Assembly: GCF_900566085.1 (NCBI RefSeq)
Contig: NZ_UPHT01000119.1
Span: forward strand, 62,001 to 126,000
From: Mycobacterium attenuatum
GTDB taxonomy: Bacteria > Actinomycetota > Actinomycetes > Mycobacteriales > Mycobacteriaceae
DNA: 64,000 bases
Reading direction: 5' to 3'
Part shown: piece after piece, positions 27,685 through 38,400 of the stretch
Layout: each line of letters starts with the position of its first letter
Numbering within the stretch: position 1 is the first letter of the stretch
The notes under the pieces: generated by a model
Told to the model about the DNA's origin: nothing
Databases searched by the model: none
What the model saw: only the letters and a program-made list of their open reading frames with translations
Position numbers and translations under genes: made by a program

Positions 27685-29001
27685 TTGGCCTGGTCCGATG
27701 CCGAGAAGATTCCGGTGATCGGCCTCGCGCCGCGGCTCAAGTCGATCATCACCGATCCGGTCGGACTCATAATTGGCAATCAGAAGGCACACGGCGACTT
27801 CTTTACGCTGCGCCTCCCGACGATCTACGACCTCACCATCCTCTTCGGAGCAGAGCACTATCAAAAGATTTTGAGCTTGCCCACCGATCACGCCGGTGTT
27901 GGCGAGGTGCTGCATCGAGTACCAACGGTCGGGTTCTGGTTTCCGCGCACCGACAATGGACCTGACACTCTCCAAGCACTCATCGTCACGGGCCGGCGAA
28001 TCATTGCCACCCTGCTAACCCCGGCCCGTGTCAGCGAGATCCCGGCTCGCGCAGCCGCGATCGCCGAGCGGCATTCCGCACAGTGGACAGACCTCGTCGA
28101 CCTGACCGAAGTCATCCACCCGATCGTGTACGAAGTCACCTGCCGCTACTTCGTGGGTGATGCGGTGTGGGACAACATCGGCGAACGCCTAACCCATTTC
28201 TACCGCCACATCTGCGACGGTATCGATGTCCCACGCAGCGCACTTGCCGTGACGCCGTTTCACTACTTCATGCCCGAACACCGCCACACCCGAAAGCTCT
28301 ATCGGATGCTGCGGGATTCATGGACCGATTTTCAGCATTGCGACTCACCGCTGATGGCGGCCATTAACGCTGCCCGATTAAACGGCCAGGAACTTACCCA
28401 CGCCGACAAAATGTGGATGTTCATGTATGTATTGTGGAACGCCACCGCCTACCCCGGTGCCTACACTTACTGGACTTTGGTCGACGTACTCACCCACCCC
28501 GGCGTATACACGCACGTGCAGGCAACCTACGACCAATCCGAACGGCTCGAATATCTGCAGCGTTGCCTGGCCGAATCGGTCCGCATGTACCCCGTCGCGT
28601 CGTTAGTGCGATATCTGTATAAACCGTACGAGTTCAAACATCGGGGTACGACCTACCACATCCCAGCCGGCAATGGTGTCGCCGTGGTACCTGGCGCGCT
28701 TAACCGCGACCTCACGCAAATTCCTGACAACCCTGACTGCTATGACCCCGACCGATACTTGCGCACACCGGCGCCAAGCCTTTCCTCATTCGGGCGTGGA
28801 CCATTCGGGTGCGTCGCGGAGCGATTCAGCAAAATAGTCACCGCGTCGATAATCGACCAGCTGCTAAGTCAATACAGCATGGATATCGTTGCCGACATCC
28901 CGACCCGGCGTCAGCGTGTACACCAAACCTACCCCGGCAGTCCATTGCCAGTCGCACTTACACCGGCACCAGCTATACACAAATCGTTCGCTCATAGTTG
29001 A
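27685..29001 (+). CDS. Atypical cytochrome P450
   Basis: Heme-thiolate protein of 438 residues. The K-helix ExxR is ESVR (297-300), and the heme loop FGRGPFGCVAERF places the ligand at Cys376, with Ala where most P450s have Gly two residues on. The I-helix (about 245-268, LWNATAYPGAYTYWTL) lacks the usual (A/G)Gx(D/E)T oxygen-activation motif. It resembles instead the Asn/Pro-containing I-helices of CYP7/CYP8-type enzymes. The loss of acid and threonine fits either an unusual hydroxylase or a non-oxygenating isomerase/dehydratase. No ferredoxin or reductase gene lies beside it. It is convergent with acpS. Confidence 0.82.
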   Translation: MAWSDAEKIPVIGLAPRLKSIITDPVGLIIGNQKAHGDFFTLRLPTIYDLTILFGAEHYQKILSLPTDHAGVGEVLHRVPTVGFWFPRTDNGPDTLQALIVTGRRIIATLLTPARVSEIPARAAAIAERHSAQWTDLVDLTEVIHPIVYEVTCRYFVGDAVWDNIGERLTHFYRHICDGIDVPRSALAVTPFHYFMPEHRHTRKLYRMLRDSWTDFQHCDSPLMAAINAARLNGQELTHADKMWMFMYVLWNATAYPGAYTYWTLVDVLTHPGVYTHVQATYDQSERLEYLQRCLAESVRMYPVASLVRYLYKPYEFKHRGTTYHIPAGNGVAVVPGALNRDLTQIPDNPDCYDPDRYLRTPAPSLSSFGRGPFGCVAERFSKIVTASIIDQLLSQYSMDIVADIPTRRQRVHQTYPGSPLPVALTPAPAIHKSFAHS

Positions 29002-29026
29002 GGGCGCTCCCTATTGAGCGCGCACT

Positions 29027-29419
29027 CTAGGGTGACTCGAGAATGGCCACCGCAGCGGCGGTATCCCCTTCGTGGGTCAACGACACATGGATGGTCACAT
29101 CGGCTAGGTGCTTGGCGATTTCGCCGGTTAGCCGCACCCGCGGCCGGCCCCACATATCGGTGACCACCTCGATGTCGCGGTGGATGTCCTCGGGAAGCAT
29201 GGGCCGCTGCGCGAACCGCGAGCCGGACCAGGCCTTGATCACTGCTTCCTTGGCGGCCCACCGGGCCGCCAGGTGCCGGGCCGCCGACGAACTCTTGTCC
29301 GAGGCGTCACGGCGCTCACCGGGCGTAAAGGTCGTCGCGAACACCGTTCCGGGTTGGTCGACCTGCTCGGCGAAATCAGGAATCGAGACCAGGTCGATCC
29401 CCACACCGACGATGCCCAT
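29027..29419 (-). CDS. acpS: Holo-[acyl-carrier-protein] synthase
   Basis: 4'-phosphopantetheinyl transferase of the AcpS type, 130 residues, homologue of Rv2523c. It begins GIVGVGIDLVSIPDFAEQV with the metal-binding aspartate, and carries RHLAARWAAKEAVIKAW, whose glutamate and lysine complete the active site. It activates the ACP domain of Fas. It lies 28 bases downstream of fas on the same strand, as in other mycobacteria. Confidence 0.94.
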   Translation of the reverse strand: MGIVGVGIDLVSIPDFAEQVDQPGTVFATTFTPGERRDASDKSSSAARHLAARWAAKEAVIKAWSGSRFAQRPMLPEDIHRDIEVVTDMWGRPRVRLTGEIAKHLADVTIHVSLTHEGDTAAAVAILESP

Positions 29420-29447
29420 GGGTCGCCACGTTAACGGATGATCGAAG

Positions 29448-32400
29448 TCATCCGATAAATGCCTCGCCGTCGCCCAGCCTGGCGGCCGGATTCAGCAACA
29501 TCGCGGCCTCCTGCGGCTTCTCCGGCTGATGGTGGTCGAAACGGCGGTCCGCGGGCCGCTCGTACATCGGCGTACCGCCGGCAATTGCCGCGGCCAGACG
29601 GCGCCGCCCGGCCAACAACCGCGCGTCGGCCCTGCGCTGGTAGTCCGCACGTTGCGCGGCATCCAGCGACGCGATGAAGGCCTGCGGGTGCACGAGTGCG
29701 ATCAGGCCCGACACGTGACCGAACCCGAGACTGGTCACCAGCCCGGCCTTGAGCGGGAACTTCCCGCCCAGCCGCAAGGTCTCGCGGACCCACACGAAGT
29801 GCGCGGAGCTCGCCAGTTCGTCGTCGACGCAATCCAGACTGCGGTTGGGCGGAATGACGCCGTCGCGCAGGATCTGGCACAGCCCAATCATCTGGAAGAC
29901 CGCGGCGCCGCCTTTGGCATGGCCGGTGAGGCTCTTCTGCGACACCACGAACTGCGGGGCGCCTTCGGAGCGGCCCAGCGCGTCGGCGAGCCGCTCGTGC
30001 AGTTCGGTCTCGTTGGGGTCGTTGGCCAGCGTCGAGGTGTCGTGCTTGGAGATCACCGCGATGTCGTCAGCACCCACGCCGAGCTTGGCCAGCGACCGCG
30101 CCAGGACCGAATCCCGGCCACCGCGGCCGGCTCCCAGCGCCCCGATACCAGGGGCCGGGATCGAGGTGTGCACACCGTCTGCGAAGGATTGCGCGTAGGC
30201 CACCACGGCCAACACCGGTAAGCCCATCTTCAGGGCCAGGTCGCCGCGGGCCAGCAGGATGGTGCCGCCACCTTGAGCTTCCACGAATCCGAGCCGCCGC
30301 CGGTCGTTGGGCCGGGAGAACTTCGAGTCGTGGATACCCCGGCCGCGCATCATCGAGGTGTCCGCCGTGGCCGCCATGTCACCGAAGCCGATGATGGCCT
30401 CCAGTGTCAGGTCGTCGAACCCGCCGGCCACCACCAGCTCGGCCTTGCCCAGCCGGATCTTGTCGACGCCCTCTTCCACCGACACTGCGGCGGTCGCGCA
30501 GGCGCCGACCGGGTGGATCATCGCACCGTAACTGCCGACATAGGACTGAACCACGTGCGCGGCAACGACATTGGGCAGCACTTCCTGCAGGATGTCGTTC
30601 GGCTTGTTCCGGCCCAGCAGGTTTCCGTGGTACATGGTCTGCATCGAGGTCATTCCGCCCATGCCGGTGCCCTGGGTGTTGGCCACCAGGCTGGGGTGTA
30701 CCCAGCGCATCAGGTCGGCCGGCGTGAAGCCGGCGGACAGGAACGCATCGACGGTCGCGATGATGTTCCACAGCGCCACCCGGTCGATCGTGGCGGCCAT
30801 GTCCTGGCTGATTCCCCACACCGTGGGGTCGAACCCGGTAGGGATCTGCGCCCCGACGGTCCGCGACAGCTTCGTCTTGCGCGGTACCCGGATTTCGGTG
30901 CCGGCCTTGCGGATAACGTGCCAGTCGGTGGAATTGGGCACCGGCCGGATGACGGTGTGCTCGGGGTCGAACTGGACAAACGCCCGGGCCTCGGCCTCGG
31001 TGGACACCACGAAACCAAAGTCCTTGTCCAGGAACACCGACACCAGCAGCGGCGACGCGTGATCGGGATCTATTGCGCCGTCATCGACGAACTCGCGGAT
31101 GCCGACGCGTTCCACCACGGCGTCGTGGTAGCGCTCGACAAGCTCGGCCTCGTCAATCAGCTCACCCGATTCGCTGTCGTACCAACCTGGTTGCGGGTCG
31201 TCTTCCCAGCGGATCATTCCGGTGGTCCAGGCCAGTTCGAGCACACCGGCCGCCGACAGTTCGTTGTCGACCTCCATCTCGAAGCGGGTGCGCGACGACC
31301 CGTAGGGGCCCAGTTCGGCGCCACCGACGATCACCACCAGTTCGGCGGGGTCGACGTCCAGATCGGCCCACTCCGGCGGCGGTGCCGGAGCGTGTGCGCG
31401 TGGCGGTGACGGCAACGCGGCGATAATGCCCTGCGCTGCCTCTTCTTCGGCGCCGGACGCGTCCGCGGACATCTGCTCGCGCGCCTTGGCGGCCAATTCA
31501 GCCATGTCGAGATCCGCTTCGGCCAGGCCGCCGGTTAGGTCCGCCTTGATCGGCGAACTGGCCGCGGCGACTTTGGATTCCACGTCGCACAGGCCCAGCA
31601 GCAGCGCCGCCATCTCGTCGGTCGAGTAGGTGGTGACACCAGCCTCCTCGACGGCGCTGACGATGGCGTCGTTGTGGCCCATCAGCCCGGTGCCGCGAGT
31701 CCACCCGATCAGGGCATGCGCCAGGCTGACGCGGGTCGCCCAGGACGATTCGGCATGCCAGCGGCTCACCACCGCGTCCAGCGCCGACTTGGCTTCACCG
31801 TAGGCGCCGTCGCCGCCGAACATCCCCCGGTTGGGCGAGCCGGGCAGCACGACGTGCAACCGTGACGCGATGTCGCGCTCGGCGCCGATGGTCGACAAGC
31901 CGCCGATCAGCCGCTGCACGGCCCACAGCAGCACCTTCATTTCCATCTCGGCACGCGAGCCGGCCTCCGACAGATCACCGACGACGCGGGGCGCCGCGAA
32001 CGGGAACAGCAGTGTCGGGGTCTGCGCGTCCTTGATGTGAATCGACTGTGGCCCAAGACTTTCCGTCTGCTCGGTGCCAACCCACTCGACCAGCGCGTCG
32101 ATATCGGAGTAGGACGCCATGTTGGCCGCGACCACCCACAACACCGCGCCGTAGCGGGCGTAGTCACGATACAGCTTGCGGTAGAACGCCAGTCGTTGGT
32201 CGTCGAGCTTCGAGGTGGTGGTGATGACGGTGGCGCCGCCGTCGAGCAGTCGTGCCACCACTGAAGCCGCGATCGAGCCCTTCGAGGCGCCGGTCACCAC
32301 AGCCACTTCGTCGCTGTAAGGGCCGGGGTCCGGGTTTTCGGCGCCGGCGGCGATCCGGCCGTACAGCGACGCGTGGATCTGCCGGCCCGCGGCCAGCGAC

Positions 32401-35400
32401 TTGCCCTGCCACCACGTGGCCTGCGTCGCCACGACATGGCCGGCGCCCTCGAAACGTTCCGACAGCCGCGCCCAGTCGGTGTCGATGTCGCCCTCGTCGG
32501 TCAGCCACAACTTGACCAGGTCTTCGCGGGCGCTGGCCCAACGGTCGTCGAAAACAACCGCCTTCTTGCCGTCGAACACCGGAGCCACCAAACGCGGCCA
32601 GTCGGCGCCCAGTTCGGCGGTGACCAAGTCAATCAGCTCGGCGTCGGTCGCCGCCGCGGGCGCGGTCACCGGATCATCGAGTCCCAGCTGGCCCAGCACC
32701 AGGCGAGCCGCCGAGGCAAGCACCCCGTCGGGACCGGTGATCTGATCAGTGAATTCGCCCAGTGCGGCCGCGTCGACGGTGGCGCCCCCACCACCGCCCG
32801 CCGACGGCAGCGCCACGGCCACGCCCCGGCGCGCGGCAACAAACGCGACTGCGGCGTCGATCACCTTGTCGACGGACGCGGCGTCTGCCAGCGCGCCCTC
32901 GTGCAGGTTGCCCAGCGCGCCGCCGCGGACGCTGGTGCCCTCACGGGTCCCCAGAGCGACTTCGACGGTGACGTGTTTAGCCCAGCCGTCACCCAGCTCC
33001 CAGGTCTTCTTCACGCGCTCAGCGATCACGCCCGGCCGCTTACCCGAGGGCCCGAGCACCGTTCGCAGCTGATCGTTGATCGCGTCGGAAAGCACTGGCC
33101 CGTAAGGCTTGTAGGTACGTGCCAGCTTGGTGACCTGCGACCGCAGCCCGGACAGGTCGGCCTCGGCGGCCCCGTCGATGGCGCCGAGGTTCAGCTCGGA
33201 ACCCAGGTCCACCAGCAGCTGGTTGCGTCGCGACGATGCCCCGTCGGTGATGGATTCGATCGAGTCGAGTTCTTCGATCTGGTCGATGCGCATCTTGGCC
33301 GATAACGCGATCAGTGCCAGGGTGGCATCGGCGGCGTCGAAGGCGATGTCGTCCGGCCGCGCAGCACCCGAGGGCGCTGTGGGTGCGGGAGACGGTGCGG
33401 CAGAGGCAGTTTCGGCTGGTTCAACCGACTCTGCCGCTTCGCCCATGGGCTCGTCGGCCTCGGGCTCCGGCTCGGGGTCGGTGTCGGTGGCGAACAGCAC
33501 CGCGGCGTCGCGCTCAGCATTGAGCACTTCCACTGTGCTGTGCGCGTATTCGGGCAGCTTGAGGGTGTTGGTAGCAAGGCCGGCCACCGTAGGCGAAGTC
33601 TTCACACCGATCTCGACGAACCGTTCCACACCCAGGCCACCAGCGGCCTCCTCGATGAACAGCAGATCCTGCGTTTCGATCCAGCGCACCGGGCTGGCGA
33701 ATTGCCAAGCCAATAGCTCGATCAACACGATGCGGGCCAGCTCGCGCGGCCGCTCGCGACGCCAGGTGTCGTAGTCGGCGAGGATTTCATCGAGCGGTTC
33801 GGCGGGCACCAGGTCCCGGATCTCCTGGATGAAGTCACGATCCAGGGTGAACAGCCGCGGCACCAGGTTGGGAATGTAGCGCCCGATGATCACATCCGGG
33901 TCTTTGTCGCGCGGCATCACGCGCTCCAGCGACCGCCGGAAGTCGGCCACCCCGACCCGCAGCACCCGAGAGTGGAACGGCACGTCGATACCGGGAACCA
34001 GAATGAACGACCGCCGGCCACCGGTGATTTCACGGCGGCGCTCCACCTCGGCTTCCAGCGCCTCCAGGCCGCGCACGGTGCCGGCAATCGCGTACTGCGA
34101 ACCACGTAGGTTGAAGTTGACGATCTCCAGGAACTCACCCGTGCGCTCGGCGATCCCCGCAACGAAGGCCGGGACATCGGCGTCGTCGAGATCGATCTGC
34201 GACGGACGGATCGCCGCCAACCGGTAATTGGAGCGGCCCAGTTCGTCACGCGGCACGATGTCGTGCATCTTGGAACCACGGTGAAACACCATCTCCAGCA
34301 GGGCTTCCAGCTCGTAGACGCCGGTGACGCAGGCCAGCGCCGTGTACTCGCCGACCGAGTGGCCGCAGGCGATCGCGCCCTCGACGAAGGCGCCCTGCTC
34401 GCGCATCTCGGCCACCTGCGCGGCCGCGACGGTGGCCATGGCGACCTGGGTGAACTGCGTCAGGTACAGCACGCCGTCGGGGTGGTGGTAGTGCACTCCG
34501 CTGGCGATGATGCTCGTCGGGTTGTCCCGGACGACGTGCAGCACCGAGAAGCCCAACGTGTCGCGGGTGAACCTGTCGGCGGTGTCCCACACCTTGCGGG
34601 CCGCCTTGGATCGCGCCCGCACTTCCATGCCCATGCCCTTGTGCTGAATACCTTGGCCGGGGAACGCGTACACCGTATTGGGCGCGGCCAGTCGCACGGT
34701 CGCCGACATCACCAGGTCGGAGCCGATCCGCGCGGCTACCTCCAAAATCTCTGCGCCCCGGTCGATTCCGACGCGTTCGACACGAAAGTCGACTTCGTCG
34801 CCCGGACGCACCATGCCCAGGAAACGCGCGGTCCAGCCGATCAGCCGGGCTGGCGGACGGGCCTGTCCGTCGGTGGCGGTCACTACGTGCTGGGCTGCGG
34901 CCGACAGCCACATGCCGTGCACGATAGGCGATTCCAAGCCGGCGAGCAGCGCTGCCGCCCGGTCGGTGTGGATGGGGTTGTGATCGCCGGATACCACCGC
35001 GAACGGGCGCATGTCGACCGGCGCGGTCAGGGTGACGTCACGGCGGCGGCGCCGCGGGGTGTCGGTGGCATTCTCCGACACCGCACCACCGGCCCGCACC
35101 GGGTCGGCGAGTTCGGCTGCCCCGGTTCGGCCGAGGATGGCGAATCGCTCGTCGAGGACGGCGATCGCTTCGCCGCCGGGCACGGCGACCGTCACCGAAA
35201 CCGGCACCACCCGGCCCACCTCGGTGTCAACGGCTTCGAAAGCCGTTGCAGTAACGGTCAATTGGGCGCGAGTCGGGGGCAAAGTGCCGACCATGCGGAC
35301 GGCATGATCCAAGTGGACCAGGTTGAGCAGACCTTCTACCACGGGCACACCGGTGGCAGTAACCGCCGATCCGATCGCCGCGAAAACGGCCGGCCAGCAC

Positions 35401-38400
35401 CGGCCGACCAGGGCATCGGGCACCGTGGTAAGGCTGGGCGCCAGCGGCTCGCCGAAGGTGGCGGTGACCCCGGTGTGGTCGGCAACCTTCTCCGGGTCCC
35501 AGTCGACGGTGACCGACGTGGTCCCGTCATGGACCGCGGGCATGGCCTGCGGCCCGTCAGCACCGGCTGCGATCGCCAACACCGAGTGCATCGCCGTGGC
35601 CGCGTCCTCGGTGCAGACCACCGGGATACCGCCGTCGACGGTGTTGGTCGGCAGGGTGAAGCGGATGTCGATCCAGGTACCCGAAACCGGCACGCTCAAC
35701 ACCACGTTTTGTCCGTCGATCTGGAGCCTGGCTCCGGTGGAAGAGTGTGTGGCACGGGGATTTTCGGGTCCGTCGTGTACCTGCCAATCGCTGGGGTCGG
35801 CGATCCGGTGCACCGGATTGATCGCGGTGCGGCCGGCCCACAGCACGTCGGGCGCGTCCAGCACGACGGCCAGCGGTCCGGTGACGTCGGGACGGCCCAA
35901 CCGGCGCGACGTGACGTCCTTGACTTCGCCGTCGGCCGACAGCACCTCGTCGATGGCGGCCTGCTCGAAGCGGTCCAGCAACTCGCCCACCGGCTCGTCC
36001 AGGCGGGTGATGCCGGCCACCGCCGCCGGACCGGGGATGATACACACCTGGTCGGCGTCGTAACGTGCGTCATGGGCTTGCCACAGCGAGTCACTGCGCC
36101 ACCAGCGTCGGACGTCCTTGTCGATCACCGGCACGAAGTTCACCGGCTTGCCCGGAGTCTTGCACAGGGTGACGAAGAAGGGAACGTCGGCCGGGTGCAG
36201 CTGGACGGTTTCGGCGTCCGGATAGCGAACAAGCAGCGCGGCGATGGCCTCGGCGGGCGTCTCCAGCAGCGCCGGGTCGGTGAAGACCGTTTCGATAGGG
36301 CCGAAATCCTTTGGATGCAAGCGGGCTTCGGCGCGCTGGAGCATCTGCTCGAAGCGGTCGCGCCAGGTGTCGGCCAGCCACGGGCTGTCCGGCCCCAAGA
36401 CCCCAGCGGTGTCGGCGGTCGAATTGCCTTCGCCGATGGTCAGTTCCACGTAACGCCGCAACCACTGCAGGTAGGTCATCTCCGCGACGTCGCCGAAGTA
36501 CGGCTTGGCGGTCTTGGCCATGGCCGCGATGATCTCGTCGCGGCGGTCGGCGACCGCCTCGGCGTCGCCGGCGACCTCGTCGAGCAGCTGGCCGCAACGC
36601 GACGCGGAGTTGTCGATCTCATGGATGTCGGCGCCGAGCTGGCTGCGGCTGGAAGCCATGCCGCCCCGGGCTTTTCCGGCACTGATCCACTCGCCGGTGC
36701 CCTGGGTCTCCACCAGCATCCGCTTGACCGAGGGTGACGTCGTGGACTCTAGGGTCGCCATCGCCGCGGTGCCGACCAGGATGCCGTCGATCGGCATCAA
36801 TGGGAAGCCGTAAGACTGCGCCCAGCGTCCGGACAGGTATTCGGCCGCACGCTCTGGTGTGCCGATGCCGCCGCCGACGCAGACGGTGATGTTGGCCCGC
36901 GAGCGCAGCTCGGAATAGGTCGCCAGCAGCAGGTCGTCGAGATCTTCCCAGGAGTGGTGACCGCCGGCGCGACCACCCTCGACGTGCATGATCACCGGCT
37001 TGGTCGATACCTCGGTGGCGATGCGGATCACCGAGCGGATCTGCTCGATGGTTCCGGGCTTGAATACGACATGGCTGATCCCGATGTCGTTGAGTTCATG
37101 GATCAGCTCGACGGCTTCTTCGAGATCCGGGATGCCCGCACTGATCACCACACCGTCGATCGCCGCGCCGGACTGGCGCGCCTTTTGCACCAGCCGCTTG
37201 CCGCCGACCTGAAGCTTCCACAGGTACGGGTCGAGGAAGAGCGCATTGAACTGATAGGTCCGGCCTGGCTCCAGCAGATCGGACATCTCCTGGACGCGGT
37301 TGTGGAAGACCTCCTCGGTGACCTGTCCGCCCCCGGCCAGCTCGGCCCAGTGCCCGGCGTTGGCAGCCGCTGCGACGATCTTGGCGTCGACGGTGGTCGG
37401 CGTCATGCCTGCCAGCAGGATCGGTGACCGTCCGGTAAGTCGGGTGAATTTCGTCGAGAGCTTGACCCGGCCGTCGGGCAGGCGAACCACGGTCGGGGCG
37501 TAGCTCGACCAGGCCCGGGCCACCTCGGGAGTGGCGCCGACGGTGAAGAGGTTGCGTTGCCCACCACGGGACGCGGCGGGCACAATGCCGATACCCAGGC
37601 CACGAATCACGGGCGCGGTCAGCCGGGTCAAGATGTCCCCGGGCCCCAGGTCGAGAATCCAGCGCGCACCGGCCTCGTGGACGCGGGTGATCTCGTCCAC
37701 CCAGTCGACCTTGCGGACGAGGATGGATTCGGCGAGTTCCCGGGCCAACGCGATGTCGAGGCCGACCTTCTCGGCCCAGCTGCCGACGATGTCGATGCCG
37801 TCGCCCAGCCGCGGGGTGTGGAAGCCCACCTCCACCCGTACCGGCTCGAAGACCGGCGCGAAGACGTCGCCGCCACGGACCTTGTTCTTGCGGTCGGCCT
37901 CCTCCTTCTCCGAGATCTGACGGCAATACAGTTCGAAGCGCGAGAGCTGCTCGGGGGTGCCGGTAATGACGACCGAGCGCCGGCCGTTGCGGATGGACAG
38001 TACCGGCGGTAGCACCGTGCGCACATCCTGGGCAAAGTCCTCGAGCAATCGCTGGATCCGCTCCGGATCAGCGTTGGTGACCGACACCATCGGTGGACGA
38101 TCGCCCAGCACCGAGATCCCGCGCCGGCGCGCCACCAGCGTTCCGGCTGCCCCGATCAGCTGCGCCAACGCCAGCAGCTCCACATCACGGGCTCCGCCGG
38201 CTTTGAGCGCCTCTACCGCCAGCACGCCCTGCGAGTGCCCGGCCAGGGCGACCGGAGGGGTGGCCATGAGGTCCATCCCCTGGCGTGCCAGGGCGCGGAT
38301 GGCCGCGATCTGGGTGAGCAGCACGCCGGGCACCGACACCGCAGCCGACGTCAGATGCTTATCCAGCGGGACGGTGTCTTCAGCGGCCAGCGCACGGACC

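Noticed and set aside
34263..36737. An 824-codon open frame on the plus strand opposite fas
   Set aside because: It lies wholly inside the intact fas gene on the other strand, is rich in His/Arg/Gly, has no recognisable domain, and is a normal by-product of GC-rich codon usage.
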